Assembly (NCBI GenBank): GCA_963575745.1
Contig: CAUYUJ010020174.1
Coordinates: 1 to 64,000 of the forward strand
DNA length: 64,000 nucleotides
Source: Prorocentrum cordatum
Lineage: Eukaryota > Sar > Dinophyceae > Prorocentrales > Prorocentraceae
Direction of reading: 5' to 3'
The notes under the pieces were generated by a model. That model saw nothing but the letters and a program-made list of their open reading frames with translations, made no database searches and was not told the DNA's origin. Positions 32,666 through 44,329 of this stretch are shown here, one piece after another; position 1 is the first letter of the stretch, and each line of letters opens with the position of its first letter. The position numbers were made by a program, and so were the translations under genes.

Positions 32666-33150
32666 GGGTTCAGGTACAGGATGTTTCTCTCGGAGATCAG
32701 GCTGCTGTTTGCGATTGGCTGTGCGTCTCCACTTCGTGCGACCGCGTTGGGGGTCCTGCTTCTCGCAATGTGTATTCTGCTCCCTGAAGCCTTTCCAAAC
32801 CGGAAGCGTACCACAATATTTGCATAGTGAAATCCCCTTCCGCCAATACTTTCATGCGTCCCTGCTCTATATTATATCTAAGTGCTCTGCTCTCAAGTTT
32901 AGCTCTTGGCCCCTAGGCAGCCTGTGTGTGAAGCCATTCATCTCGGCGAGCTTTCAGTCTCGCATCACGTCGCCGTTTTCGCATCAGCTTGCTCCAGAGC
33001 GTCCTGTTCCGAGCGATGTTTGCCCATTCTTCATGCCGCCTTTCGCGCGGAATGTCCGAATGTGTCATACTCTGGTTCTACCTTTTCCATGTTAGTGATC
33101 GGCTCCGAAGTCGTTTACCTCCAATATTTCTGGTCGTGGCAAATTCTTCG
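32666..33150. other. Probable 3' UTR and flank of the dead LINE
   Basis: Lower-GC sequence immediately 3' (on the - strand) of the LINE RT. No ORF with recognisable content; the boundary with family C near 32,640 is abrupt. Confidence 0.4.
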
Positions 33151-34600
33151 TCAAGATATATCCATATTGCTGCGATCAATCTGCTCCCCTGGTAATATCA
33201 TCTGAGCGCGCAGAAATTGGAGGCTGCGCCAGTCTATGTATATTTTTATCGTGTCTAGATTAAGCGCCTTTCTCAAGTCTTGCCCTGTTTTCTTGTCGTC
33301 CGACATCGTGATCCTTCGTGGATGTAGCAAGCACAGCATACATTTATTTACGAACGCTTGGTATTTCTTGAGCTCGTACTTCGTAAAAGTCCGATCCTCA
33401 CATCCAAACAATAAGCACGCCATCGCCGTCACCCGAAAAACATACCCACATGCTTTCGATCAAGCCTCAGGCGAGATACTTGTGAATATAACCGTCACCG
33501 CACCATGCCCGCCTTCTGCAATCTCTTCTCTGTGTCCGTAGATTTCTTATCGTCGTCGCTCCGTAGCCGAGCTCCTTGCAATCGAGCGGCAGCAGCGTAC
33601 TCCTGCGATGCAGTTGGCCCAGCACCGAGCCGCTCGTACTTGTCGGGATGAACTGAATCCGACCATTCCCCCAGTACTTTCTCCAACGACTTCTCAACCC
33701 CCTCGCGTTGGGACCTCCGTGACAACGAATTAATATCACCAGCCAACGCAATTTCAAACAGCTTGACCAATGGCTTCTCTTCCAATGCTCTATCACGGAC
33801 CGCTCCAGGACGACGTACCCTGGCCTATGTCGAACTCCGTCTGGGACAGGTCAACGCATCCGATGCCCTCTTATCCTTTGTCCGGAGCTTGGTTTTTGAA
33901 GTCGTGCACGGCTGAAGAATGGAAATGTTGAACGCCGCTGGCGCCCGCGGGCACCCTTCTTTGAAACCCCTGTCTCAACAAATCTGGCTCCGATAGGCGC
34001 TCCCTCATCTTTAGCTGGTAACTCGTGTCCTCATGCAATCCTCTCACTACGTTGTTCAGCGACTGCGGTATGCCCAGCCTCTCCTGATTTCTGGTAGACA
34101 GCTTTTCTCGCAACCCGCGCATGTGCTTTCGTGTTGTCCGCGCGCGTTGCAACCAAAGGTCGAAGTCTGGCATCTAGGAATAATTCGCGTCTTGAGCTGC
34201 CTCCAACAACAGTCGAACAACAGAAGCATGACCTGTACCGGTCGATGTCGTCCGACCTCGACCCCTTTCCTTTCCATAGCAAAACTCCTACAGCGGCCTT
34301 CGTGCTCTTCTCCCAGCTCCGATACTCAGTTCTCCAAAGACCCTGAACCAAATCAATGGCTTCATGAAACATCGCCTCGCCCGCAGCACGTATCATGGAT
34401 ATCGTCACCTCATCGCTCCCAGGCGCGGAATCCTTCATCTCCAAGATACAGTAGCGCACCTCATTCCTGCTCGGAAGGAGCTCCAACTCTTTATTCACAG
34501 GAGCTGCTGGAAGCCCTCTCTAATAATTCGCCCTCCACTTGCCCAGGCAATCCGCTGGTCTTCTTCAACTGTGCTATCATACTACCCGCTGACACCTGCT
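33151..34600 (-). pseudogene. LINE reverse transcriptase, inactivated
   Basis: Fragments on the - strand follow the order of a LINE RT. EVRYCILEMKDSAPGSDEVT and WKGKGSRSDDIDRYR are the N-terminal fingers. MRGLREKL, then GIPQSLNNVVRGLHEDTSY, is the region before the catalytic box. The catalytic box itself appears as LAGD (33,733-33,744), where FADD or YADD is expected. The end is CLLFGCEDRTFTKYELKKYQ and MSDDKKTGQDLRKALNLDT. Frameshifts separate the fragments. The loss of one catalytic Asp and the broken frame make it inactive. Confidence 0.8.
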
Positions 34601-34735
34601 CTTGACGTCGTGCGATCGACCATGAAATTGGAACCCCAACTTCCTCAAATCATGATAAGCATCACCCCAGTCATTTGTAGCTGCTAATGACATGTATGCA
34701 CTAATCGGTTTAGCCCATCCGTGGCGCTCGATATT

Positions 34736-35218
34736 TCAAACTTTTTTTGTCCCCCCAAACTGCTTATGTGCATTTCGAAAGCTCTGCTCGCCCAATAAAT
34801 CCCCAGCTCTCTGCCACTGCTCCCATATGCGAGCACGTTCCTGTCTCAGGGCTATGATCTTCGGCATGTCCGCTTCCAAAAATGGGGTGCCAAGCTGATT
34901 CGCCGCTTTCCCACGTCCCGAGATATTCTCTGCAGCTTGTGCCGCAATGCCTGAGGCCCGCGTCCATGTCATGCTTGTTTGTAATATTGTTTCTTCTGTA
35001 GGTAGATCGTCTTCGCATAGGTTCTCAACCAAAAGAGGGTCGCGAACTGGTCGTAGTAATACTTCCGTGGCGGACTGAACGTCTGGCTCGTCTGGCTCCT
35101 CGTACCGTAGGTCCTCCTCGTGCTGCAGGTCCTCGAACGGGTCGGCATACTCTGAGTCCAGCGCCGGCGGGGGCAGACCAGGAGGCGGGCGAGAATGGGG
35201 CCTGTCAGTCAGGCGCAT
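34736..35218 (-). pseudogene. Linker between RNase H and RT of the LINE
   Basis: A 160-codon frame, acidic and Pro-rich (YADPFEDLQHEEDLRYEE), then helical (IIALRQERARIWEQWQRAGD). No domain recognised; position and strand place it inside the LINE. Confidence 0.5.
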
Positions 35219-36219
35219 CCCGTCCAGCTGTGCGTGGCGACTGCGAGCGTCGCGGAGGCCGCGATCCGACAGGTGGCGACGTGAGCCCGGCCGCCTGCGC
35301 GCGGCCCCTGTTCGTCCCTGGGATCGACTGTCCGCGCGCAGTGGCTGGGACTTGCGCTCTCACTTGCGCCCTAACGCCTGGATGAGTCTGACCGCCATCG
35401 TCAACTAGAGCTTCCCACAACTTCAGTTCGCGTCTGGCTCCAGCATCTGCGTTCTCGTCGGCACGAGCATGGCCCGCATCTCCCGGGTGACCTTTGACAC
35501 AGACCATGCATCAATCCTTTTGGGTTTCACTTTCCTGAAACAAGTTCGGCCCGTCGCAATCAACTTCTGGTTGTTTTTGCCCTCCAATTTCCAGCTGACA
35601 TATTCGCTGCGTACTGCGAGTCATAATGCAGTGTAGTCACGTCCTCTGATGTCGTAGTATCCAGCACCCACCCGCGCGCCATAACCATCGCCGACAACTC
35701 TCCCGTGTTATGCGTGAGGCACTCTGCTCCCAGGAATATCGACCGTAACGCCTCATCCCTCAAAGTAACCACTGGTCCAACATGATCCATCCACTCTTTC
35801 GTCTCTGCCGTGGTAATTCGAATCCCCCATCCTGCCCCTTCTTGTGTGCCCGAGCCCTCCGTAAAGATGTGACAATGCTTGGTACCTACCTTCGGCTCAA
35901 CTCTCAAAGGTCGTCGTCGGTCGATCGGGGTCAAGTTGTGTTCTTCGCGCAAGAATGTCGTCACTTTAGCTCGATATCGTTCTCGTAATTCTTCCGCTTG
36001 CGCCGATGGGCCTCGAAATTTGTAGATCGAAAGGGGAGGCGCAACTGCCTGTTCTCTAGCATTTCTCTGCCTGTGAATGCGAAATTGTCGTCTGGCTGCT
36101 CTGTTTGATTTGCCCCCTGCTTTCGGCAATGCTAGTCCGAACTGTTTGGAAAGATGATCCGATATACCCAATGCATGAACCGAAATACCTAATACTTGCT
36201 GGTGTACCTCACTGTCCAT
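35205..36219 (-). pseudogene. RNase H-like domain of the LINE, frameshifted
   Basis: Type I RNase H degrades RNA in RNA/DNA hybrids. The - strand shows HIFTEGSGTQEGAGWGI (TDGS expected, so the first acidic residue is Glu), NTGELSAM and LHYDSQYA in one frame. After a frame change near 35,510-35,560 come VKGHPGDAGHARADENADAG, the His/Asp-containing end. It lies between the endonuclease and the RT, not after the RT. Confidence 0.75.
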
Positions 36220-36253
36220 AACCTACCTGTCCAAGTCATACCACTGCCCATTT

Positions 36254-36900
36254 CTATGCTTCCATGTCCATCTCGAGGTAATAGTGAATACGGCTGGTAC
36301 ACATCACATTCGTGCTCGTCAACCATTTCAAAAAAGCCTTTCCCCCATCCGCCGTGCTCCTCTTCATCAGTTGTTCTCCCGGCTGTATGTCATCTGCCGC
36401 CGTGTCCCTCCCCGCGTGTCCGGTCCAGTCGCCACCTATGAGTCTTGGCCCTGATGTTTTTCCTGACATCTATGTTTGACATCCAATATCCCATCATAGA
36501 TCTGACTTCTAAAACCTGCAGTGCCCCTGGTGTGATTTACATTCTGACCATCCAAACAGAAAGGACACCCTCCAACAACATAGGTATAGCCACACACCTT
36601 TCACTCCACACGACCGTGAGTGCGCCGTCATCCTGCAATACCTTTGCCACGCCATCGTCGCCGCCGTCCTGGCACAGAAACCACAATCTGCAATCATGAC
36701 CAAGGTGGAATCTTCCATTCTGACCATCGTGGAGATGTCTCCGTTCTTCTCATACGTTCCAGTGTGGAGCTCCGAGGGGAAGCAAGCGTCTACCTTGTGC
36801 TGACGCTGCTGCAACAAAAAGGTCTGGAACTTGTCGCTGTTGCCATGCCGAGACCAGCCCAATCCACCAGCTTTCGTGGTGGCAGGCCTCACGCGCTGAT
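36254..36900 (-). pseudogene. EEP (APE-like) endonuclease of the LINE, broken
   Basis: Two frames match an apurinic-type endonuclease, which nicks target DNA for LINE insertion. KFQTFLLQQRQHKVDACF with ELH (the metal-binding Glu region) and MVRMEDSTLVMIADCGF lie in 36,509-36,892. LIGGDWTGHAGRD (GDxN-like box with Thr for Asn) and FLKWLTSTNV lie in 36,254-36,469. The fragments are in different frames, so it is not functional. Confidence 0.7.
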
Positions 36901-37408
36901 CTATAGGCTGTCGTGATCGGCGATGTGCATGTCGAATTCTGAGTTGTCGCCGCCCTGCTCTTTAAGACGTCGTGGGCGTCTCCGTGATCGCAGGCTGCTT
37001 ATCTTAGATATTTGCATCATTCTCAACGGTGTCATAATACCCAAGAGACTTGGACTGCACCTCCTCCCTGCCGCCGCGATGCAGAACAGGGAGCCGCCTT
37101 GCCTTCGAAATCGAAGTCATCGTCACAACTGCTGGAGGGATTTAGTCAGCTTTCCGACGTGCAACATGAGCACAAGAACATGCGGCTTCTCGCCCGCCCC
37201 GTAAGAGGCCCCCTCCGCGGACGAGTGGAACTCGTTAATGTACCTGTGGGCCTGGGGCCCCCGCTCCTCCGCGCTCGCGAAGAAGATGCGCGCTGCGCTG
37301 GGCGCGTTGCCCGCGAGGCACGCTGGTCTGGGCGGAGCCCCTGCCGACGCCCGTGGCGCCAGCAGGAGCAGCATCCGCAGCGCCGCCCGCAGCGGCAGTG
37401 CCATGCTT
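36901..37408. other. Region between LINE endonuclease and ORF1-like gene
   Basis: No convincing domain. A 93-codon - strand frame (37,123-37,404) has a hydrophobic Leu-rich start but no recognised family. It could be the 5' region of LINE ORF2. Confidence 0.3.
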
Positions 37409-38455
37409 CTAGGCGTGCTCCTGCTTCGCCCGCTCGCGGAATGCCGCGAGCTCCTCCTTGTGCTTCTGAATCTCCTCTGGGGAGGCGTTGGCCGCAGGGG
37501 CAGGCGGGCCCTTCAGTGCCCAGGCCGCCGCTGCTGTGGCGTCTGCGTTGTTAGCCTCCGCCCCTGCCGCTGCCGCGCCCTCCCTGTCGACCTTGCGCTT
37601 CTTCTGGGGCGCGGGGATGCGCGTGCGCACCTGCTCCGCGTGCTCCAGCGACATCTTCTGGTGGGCCTCCGCCTGGGCGTGGAGCTTGGCGTCGGTCTCG
37701 CGGTGCCGCTGGGCCGCCTCAGCGGCCGCCTTCTCCATGGCCTCCCGCTCGAGCTGGCGCGCTGCCAGGGCTTCTCGGCCCTGCCTCTGCGCCTCGCGGA
37801 CCTGGTCCCTGAACCCTTGGATCTCGTCTTTGATGGGGCCGTCCTCGTACTCTTCGAGGTCTCCCTGCAGGACCTCCGCGCGCTCGAAGTCGAGCACAGT
37901 CCCCCCTTGACTGTCCCCCCCCCCGTCCTTGTCATCGTAGTAGCGCTACTTGGCCTCCTCCAGCTCCTTGGGGACCGCCAGCGCCTGCTCCAGCACCTCC
38001 TCATAGTACTGCTCTGCCGCGGCCCTGACAGCCTCCGCCTCGTGCAGGGCGCTGTGGGCCTGGTCGAGGATCTCCTGCTGGTGCGCGTGGCGCCCCTGGG
38101 CTGACTGCAGGCGCTGCCGGGCAGACGTGGGCGGCGGGTGCGGCGCGGCCTCCTCCTCCTGCGTGGCCTGCTTGGCGAGCTCGGCGATCTTGTCCCCGTA
38201 GCTGGCGTTCTTGGTCAGGAACTCCAGGCAGGCCTTCGTGGTGAAGCCCCACTTCGCCTCGCGCGGCGTGGGCCCACTCCTCCAAGGCGGCGTCGACGCG
38301 GGTTGCTGCCGAGCACCTGGCTGCGTGTGGCTGTGCCCCAGCCATTCCCAGCAGCGGCGCCCGCCCCGCGCCCGCCTGAGCTTGTCCTCGCACGTCCAGC
38401 CCCTGCAGCTGCCGCAGGCCACGTACTGCCTACTCTTCTGGCCATTGCGTCCCAT
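37409..38455 (-). pseudogene. LINE ORF1-like zinc-finger/coiled-coil protein with in-frame TAG
   Basis: From ATG at 38,455 the frame reads MGRNGQKSRQYVACGSCRGW, a CxxC-W finger, with a later C-W-E-W-L. It continues with KWGFTTKACLEFL and then long Ala/Glu/Gln-rich helical stretches (EAMEKAAAEAAQRHRETDAK) and a basic KKRKVDRE patch. A TAG at 37,948-37,946 splits the frame; the same frame resumes at once (RYYDDKDGG) and ends at 37,409. Finger plus coiled coil resembles ORF1 RNA-binding proteins of LINEs. It lies on the same strand just upstream of the dead LINE and could be its ORF1. Confidence 0.55.
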
Positions 38456-38699
38456 CGAATGTGCGAGGGGGGGCGCTGAATGCGGCTCTGCGCGCTGGCG
38501 CAGGCTTCTATCCTGGGGGCGGGCCAGGAGGAGAAACGGAAGCTGACCGCGGACTAGCGGTATCCACTTTGTTCCCAGGGGAAACATGCGCCTTGGGCCA
38601 AAGTATCTACGGAGGAGGACGAGCAGCAGGCAGGGGCGAGGAGGGGGAGGAGCCCCCCTGGGGCCCGCCTGCTTCCCGGGGTCTGGCAAGCCGGCCCTT

Positions 38700-39430
38700 C
38701 AGCCAGCCAGGCCGATAGCCCGCGCGACTGCCTCGTCGCCTGCCGGGGGCCAGCCTGTCGGCCCGTCAGCCCCCGCCTTCCTCCCTCCTCTCTCTCCTTC
38801 TTCCCGTCCAGCCTGCTTGCCTGCCTGCCTCCCTCCTCCTCCTCCTCCACCTCCTCGTCCTCCTCCTCGTCCTCCTCCTCATCCTCATCTTCATCCTCGT
38901 CCTGATCCTCCTCCTTCCGCCTCCTCCCCTCCTTCTTCTCCTCCTCCTCCTCCTCCTCCTCCTCCTTCCCCTCTGGCTCTTCCGCGTTGCAGCGCAGGCG
39001 TTGTCTGGCCGTGGCTGGGGGCCCTGCGAGTGTTGAGGCGCTTTTGAAGCCAGGGGCCCAGTGTGACCCGTCGCCCATGCTCCAGGCCCGCGCCCTAGCT
39101 GTTGAGCAGCTCGGGCGGGGTAGCCAAGGGGGCGGGGGGGCTGCTGGGGGTGCTGCTGCTGTCGACGGGGCGGTGGGGAGTGGGCCCCGCTTCGAATGTG
39201 ACGGCCGCGAGGTCCAGCGTTCTTTGTGTTCGGTGTGGGGCTCGCGTGGCCATCGGTCCCCCCAAGACCGATGCCCTTGGGGTAGTCTAGCCCGCGCCTC
39301 CCGAACCCCGCCCGCCGTAGAGCCGGGGACTGGCTGGTCGACGAGCGGCGCCCGGCCATTGGGGCTGGGCGCCCAAGCCCCGCAAGGCGGGAATGCCCTG
39401 CTCCAGTATTCTAGCTGAGATAGCGTTGGG
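38700..39430. repeat. Pyrimidine-rich CTC/CCT tract and GC-rich flank
   Basis: 38,820-38,990 is dominated by CTC/TCC repeats (acidic Glu/Asp-rich reading on the - strand). The flanks are GC-rich without a recognisable gene. Confidence 0.7.
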
Positions 39431-39449
39431 TTCCGGCTTCGCTGCCCGT

Positions 39450-40400
39450 ATCATGCCGACGAGCACCGGAGCCACCAGCAGCTCCCGTCTCACACGCGCT
39501 GCCCATGTTTATCACACGCACATTCGCTGTATCTGAGGACTTCCCCGCGCTTCCCATCGGGTTCCAACGTCGCCCTCAACGTCCTTCTGGGCAGCCCCAG
39601 AGCCCATTGGGACAGCCAGCCTGCCGCGCGCGCGCCGGTGCCAGCGCTGCAGCTGGCGACGTTTGGCTTGGGCGTGCCAGACCTCCGACCCCAACGTTGT
39701 GGCTGGAGACGGCGGGCTCCAGTTCACCTCCCATGTCTCCTTAAGCGTGGCCTCCCACTTCGCGCTGAGCAGCATCGCCAGTGCCTGCTGCTGCGGCTTG
39801 CCCTTCTCGCGCACGCAGATCCTGGCGCAGTGGTCCTGACGCTCCGTTATTGTATATAGCTCACGAGATTCCCGCGCGTTCGAATCCCAGCGCTGTGATT
39901 CACGAAGTCGGGCCCCCACTTCACCTCCCACGGGGCCGCTGGGCAAAGACGCTGTCAACTGCCATTGGTCGTCATCCTGCACGCGGTGACCACCGCGTTA
40001 TAGCTAATGTAATTGGGTCCCAGTGTCGATTGCCGCATCCCGCAGACAAGTGCCAGAGCTCGCTGCATCTGATTGCTGTTTCGCCTTCCACTTCTCGCTG
40101 AGCAGCGCCGACGCCAGCTACCACTACGCGGTTTCCCCGCTCGCCGTGAATGCCGCATGTCGTGCAGCAGCAACAAGGCCCGCGTCCCCTGCTGGTTCCT
40201 CTGACCCACCCTGGCCCTGCAGCGCTCTAGGAGATGGCGTCGGGCACCACATTCTCCTGCAACGCCTCGCCGAGCAGCACCACAGGTGTTACGTGGCACT
40301 GTTTCTGGCGCGACTCATGGCGAAGCCTTTGTGCACTTGTGTTGGAATGGCTGGCGCAAGCCATGGCGCAAGCTGAAACGCAACTCACGGCGCAAATCAA
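39450..40400 (-). pseudogene. Decayed PPR gene
   Basis: Three PPR-like pieces on the - strand: NQMQRALALVCGMRQSTLGP followed by NYISYNAVVTAC (about 40,070-39,980), a more decayed KGKPQQQALAMLLSAKWEAT (about 39,800), and GEALQENVVPDAIS (about 40,270-40,230). They lie in different frames with stops. The unit is more like the usual ISYNA dinoflagellate PPR than the SSGISAC units of the arms. Confidence 0.6.
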
Positions 40401-40529
40401 CGTCGTCCCTCCCTCTTGCTCCTCTAATCCTTCCCTTCCTCCGATCCCTTCGTCCTCTCTTTTTGTCTTTTCCCTTTCGTTTCCCTGTTTCAGGGCCTCT
40501 CCGATTACGCGTGGCCAGGACGGAATTAA

Positions 40530-40725
40530 CGCCCCAAAGGGGGGTACGATCGAAGACGAAGAGGGCGGGTGCCCAGGGTTTGGGATATACACAGTGAATG
40601 ACACGCGGGCCGGTAGGAGCGAACAGTTTTGGAATGATTGAATGTTAATTTCTAAACAATTATTATTGTTGGGCCCCTTAGAGGCGCTCTGGCGCTCTCG
40701 CCGAGGCGCCGGCTGCATTTTCATA
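40530..40725 (+). repeat. Dispersed repeat family, copy 1
   Basis: Carries the family box: CGCCCCAAAGGGGGGTAC, then ATCGAAGACGAA, a GGGCGGGT block and GGGTTTGGGATATAC (to 40,590). It is followed by an AATTATTATTGTTGGG tract and a GCGCTCTCGCCGAGGCGCC block, but almost no TTG expansion. Confidence 0.7.
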
Positions 40726-40790
40726 AAAGATTAGGCTCGCGCTCGAGCGGCTTGGGGGGCCGCCAAAACCGGCCCCCCAACAGCAACAAC

Positions 40791-41230
40791 GCTCCTGCTC
40801 GAGATTTTTCTTTTTTTGCTTAGGGCTGGTGTTCTTGCTCGCCGCCGAAAACCGCCGTCCTGACAAAACCAGCGCTCCCGCTCGAGACTGCCTTTCGTTT
40901 TACCTTGGAGTGGCGCGCTAGTCTTTCTCTCATCGGCGCCGCCCCCAGCAGAAGCAACGCCCCCGCTCGAGGCTTCCTCACTTTTTACTCAAGGCGGTGC
41001 TCTCCATCGCCGCCGAAAACCGCCGGCCCTACAAACACAGCGCTCCTGCCCGAGACTTGCTTCCGTTTTACGTTGGACTGGCGCCCAACTCTCTTTTGAA
41101 TTGGCGCCGCTCCCAGCAAAAACAACGCTCCCGCTCGAGGCTTCCTCCCTCTTTCCTGAAGACGGTGCCCTTTCTCGCCGCCGACAACCCGCGACCCGAC
41201 AATCGACGCTCGCACTCTGTTTTTTGATAG
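40791..41230 (+). repeat. 168 bp tandem repeat, about 2.5 copies
   Basis: GCCGCCGAAAACCGCCG-type sequence recurs at 40,841, 41,009 and 41,177, exactly 168 bp apart. Each unit also has CGCTCCCGCTCGAG motifs and a CAGCAAAAACAACGC-like piece. Confidence 0.85.
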
Positions 41231-41980
41231 GGAAAGTCTTCCTGCTCAAACTGGTCCCCTGGCCCCCGGGTTACAACAACAACGGCTCCCGCTTGAGACT
41301 TCCTTCCAATTAAGCCAGGACCCCCGCTCCCGCCCGAGACTTCCTCGCATTTTATTCAGGAGTCGCGCTCTCGCTTGTGACTTCCTCTCAATTTATTCAG
41401 GAATCGCTCCCCTGGCGCTCTGGAGTCGCGCTCTCGCTGGAGACTTGCTTGCAACTTACTGAAGGATGGCCTTGCGTTGGAATTTTCTTGCAATTTGCCC
41501 AAGCGCCGCGCTCCCGACACCCAGGCACCCAGGAGTCGCGCCCGTTGTGGCCCCATGTGCATGCCCTTCGTGGCCCCGCTGTCGCCATTTGTGTCCCCCC
41601 TCACTGTCCTACGTGGCCCAGTTGCTGCCCTCAGTGGCCCCATAATTGCCTGCTGTGGCCCCGCATTATCTGCACTTCGTGGCCCCCGCTCGTTCGCGCT
41701 CTTCGTGGCCCCATACGCATTCCCTTCGTGTCCCCGCTGTCGCCCTTCGTGGCCTACTTCGTGCCCATCGTGGCCCTGCTGTCGATCTCTCTCGCTGTCG
41801 CTTTCGCTCGTCGTCGCCGTCGTCGTCGTCGCCGTCGTCGTCGTGGTCGGTCCCGTGTCCGTCCCTCTTGGGGTCGGGTCGACGGTCCGCGGCGGCCCCG
41901 CCGATCAGCGCTGCCGCTGGCCAGGCCGACGGTCCGCGGCCGCCCCGCCTCTTGCCGGGGCCTGGCCTGCAGGGAAGAAA
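41230..41980 (+). repeat. Decayed CTCGAGACTTCC and GTGGCCCC short-period repeats
   Basis: 41,280-41,460 repeats CGCTCTCGC..GAGACTTCCTC; 41,530-41,790 repeats short GTGGCCCC-centred units; 41,795-41,855 is a CGT/GTC run. ORFs across it are repeat-driven and I see no gene. Confidence 0.7.
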
Positions 41981-42104
41981 TGTATACCCCCCAAAAGGGG
42001 TTAAATCGAAGACGAACAGGGCGGGTATCGAGGGTTTGGGAAATACGCGTGTTTGGACACTCGAGCATATAAGGGCGAACGATCTTATTATTATTATTAT
42101 TATT

Positions 42105-42174
<70 letters not shown>

Positions 42175-42290
42175 TTGTTGAACACTATTACTTCTAAAGA
42201 ATTATTATTGTTGGACCCCCTGGTGCACGCCCCCCGCCCAAAACCTAGGCCGCAGCTACATTTTCATCATTTTTCTGCGAAAGCTTCAGA
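41981..42290 (+). repeat. Dispersed repeat family, copy 2, with ATT/TTG microsatellite
   Basis: Box at 41,985-42,046 (CCCCCCAAAAGGGG, ATCGAAGACGAA, GGGCGGGTATCGAGGG), then an ATT run, a TTG/GTT run and a GTCGTT run (42,088-42,180). It ends with the family AAAGAATTATTATTGTTGGA segment. Confidence 0.85.
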
Positions 42291-42950
42291 AAAGTGGATT
42301 ACCCCCGGATCCGGTTTTTTGTTGACGCTCGTTTTCCCTTGCAAAAAACAATAGAAAATGAAAATTCTTGTTCTTAGTTGATCAAATTTCAAGAATCCCT
42401 TGCAAAAAATAAGGTAAAGTGGACATTCGCGCTCGCAAGACGAAATCCTTCCAAAACCTTAGGTTTCGTAGCGATTTTAACATAAAAACATCAAAAACCC
42501 AATGGTTTTTTTAAGAAAAAATTGTCAAAATGTCCTTCCGCGCGCTCTTGCGGATTCATAGGAAACACACCACTTTTTAAACATTTCTGTCAAAAGGGTC
42601 TTTGCGTGCTACTTCTTCAGGTGCTTTGAACTTCTCCAACAACGGTTGCGCGCCTGCGAGGGCCACCATCCCTTGCAAAAAATGAGACGAAGTGCACATG
42701 CGCGCGGCCGCCGCGCGCGCATGTCGAAATCTCTGTGGGTGTGTACCCCACGCCAGTGTAGTAGCCAGGGTCGTCCGCACGCCACGAAGTGAAGTGTCCC
42801 AACGTCATAGGGCGGGAAGCTGGGTGTGGGTGGTCTCGAAGAGTCGTTTGGATATTTGGTAGAGCTTGAACGGCCCCCCCACGAAGTGGGGGTATTGGCT
42901 GGTGTCGCAAGAAAACCCTGGCACTGGGGAGAACACTGAGCGTTCGGGTA
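42291..42950. other. AT-richer unassigned stretch
   Basis: Lower-GC DNA with A/T runs (42,300-42,600), then mixed sequence. No gene or known element recognised. Confidence 0.4.
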
Positions 42951-42955
42951 AAATG

Positions 42956-43021
<66 letters not shown>

Positions 43022-43764
43022 GAATAATCGTTTCTCAAGAATAATCATTGCTAATCTCCAGAAGCGGTTCCGCGCGCTCTCGCCTCGACGCCGATTACAT
43101 TTTCGCTGAAAAGGAGGCTTCCGCTCGAGCGTTGGCTTGAGCGTAAATGTGGGCCCTTGGAGACCCAGCTGCGACAACAACGGCTCCCGGCCGATACTTC
43201 CTCACAGTTCATCCCGAGACACCCTGGCCAGAGAGGCCCCCGAACTCAGGAGCGGCGCTCTCGCTGGAGAGCTCCTCCCAATTTAACTAAGTTGGCGGAG
43301 GCCCAGCAATGACGACAAGGGCTCCTGCTCGCTACTTCCGCACGATTTACTCCGAGAGCCCCTGGCCAAGAGGGCCCCCGAACTCAGGAATTGCGCACTC
43401 GCTCGAGACTTTCCCGTAATTCAGGCAAATTGGTGGAGGCCTGGACACGGGGACAAGGGCTCCCGTTCGATATTTCTCCATAGGTATTCTGGGAGCCCTT
43501 GACCAGAGATGCCCCCGAACCCAGGAACGGCGCTCTCGCTCGAGACTTCTTCGCACTTCAGTCAGTGGCCGACAAGGAAGATATTCCCCCCGAAAGGGGG
43601 TGCAATCGAAGACGAAATGGGCGGGTATCGAGGTTTGGGGTATACGGAATGCAAGACACGTGTGCCAGTAGAGGGAGAGCAGTTTCAAACATTCTCATTG
43701 ATGTTGTTGTTGTTGTTGCTGTTGTTGCTGTTGAATAACATTTTTTAGTAATAATTCTTGTTGA
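42951..43764 (+). repeat. Dispersed repeat family, copy 3, with two TTG tracts
   Basis: A TTG tract of about 21 units (42,957-43,022) leads into CTCCAGAAGCGGTTCCGCGC (43,054). CTCGCTCGAGAC motifs and the box at 43,585-43,647 (CCCCCCGAAAGGGGG) follow. A second TTG tract (43,702-43,733) closes the copy. Confidence 0.85.
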
Positions 43765-44296
43765 TCTCCGGAAGCGGTTCCGCGCGTTCTCGCCGCGACG
43801 CTGGCTTCATTTTCTTTGGCAACGAGGCTCTCGCTCGAGCCTTGGCTTGAGCCCAAATGTGGGCATTTGGAGGCCCGGCTGCGCAATTCAATGAAGTTGG
43901 CGGAGGCCCAGCCACGAAGACAAGGGCTCCTGCTCGTTACTTCCGCACGATTTATTTCGAGAGTCCTTGGCCAAGAAGGCCCCCGAACTCAGGAACGGCG
44001 TTCTCGCTCGAGACGTTCCCGTAATTCAGGCAAGTTGGTGGAGGCCTGGACACGGGGACAAGGGCTCCCGTTCGACATTTCTCCATAGGTATTCCGAGAG
44101 CCCCTGGCCAGAGAGGCCCCCGAACTCAGGAACGGCGCTCTCGCTCGAGAGTTCTTCGCACTTCAGTCAGTGGCCGACAAGGAAGATATTCCCTCCGAAA
44201 GGGGGTGCAATCGAAGACGAAGTGGGCGGGTATCAAGGGTTGGGGTATACGGAATGTAGGACACGCGTGCCAGTAAAAGCGAACAGTTTAAAAATG

Positions 44297-44329
<33 letters not shown>

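Noticed and set aside
43845-43865. CTTGAGCCCAAATG, resembling a reversed spliced leader
   Set aside because: Mismatched, and it recurs as a family variant (CTTGAGCGTAAATG near 43,135) within the dispersed repeat, so it is better explained as repeat sequence.
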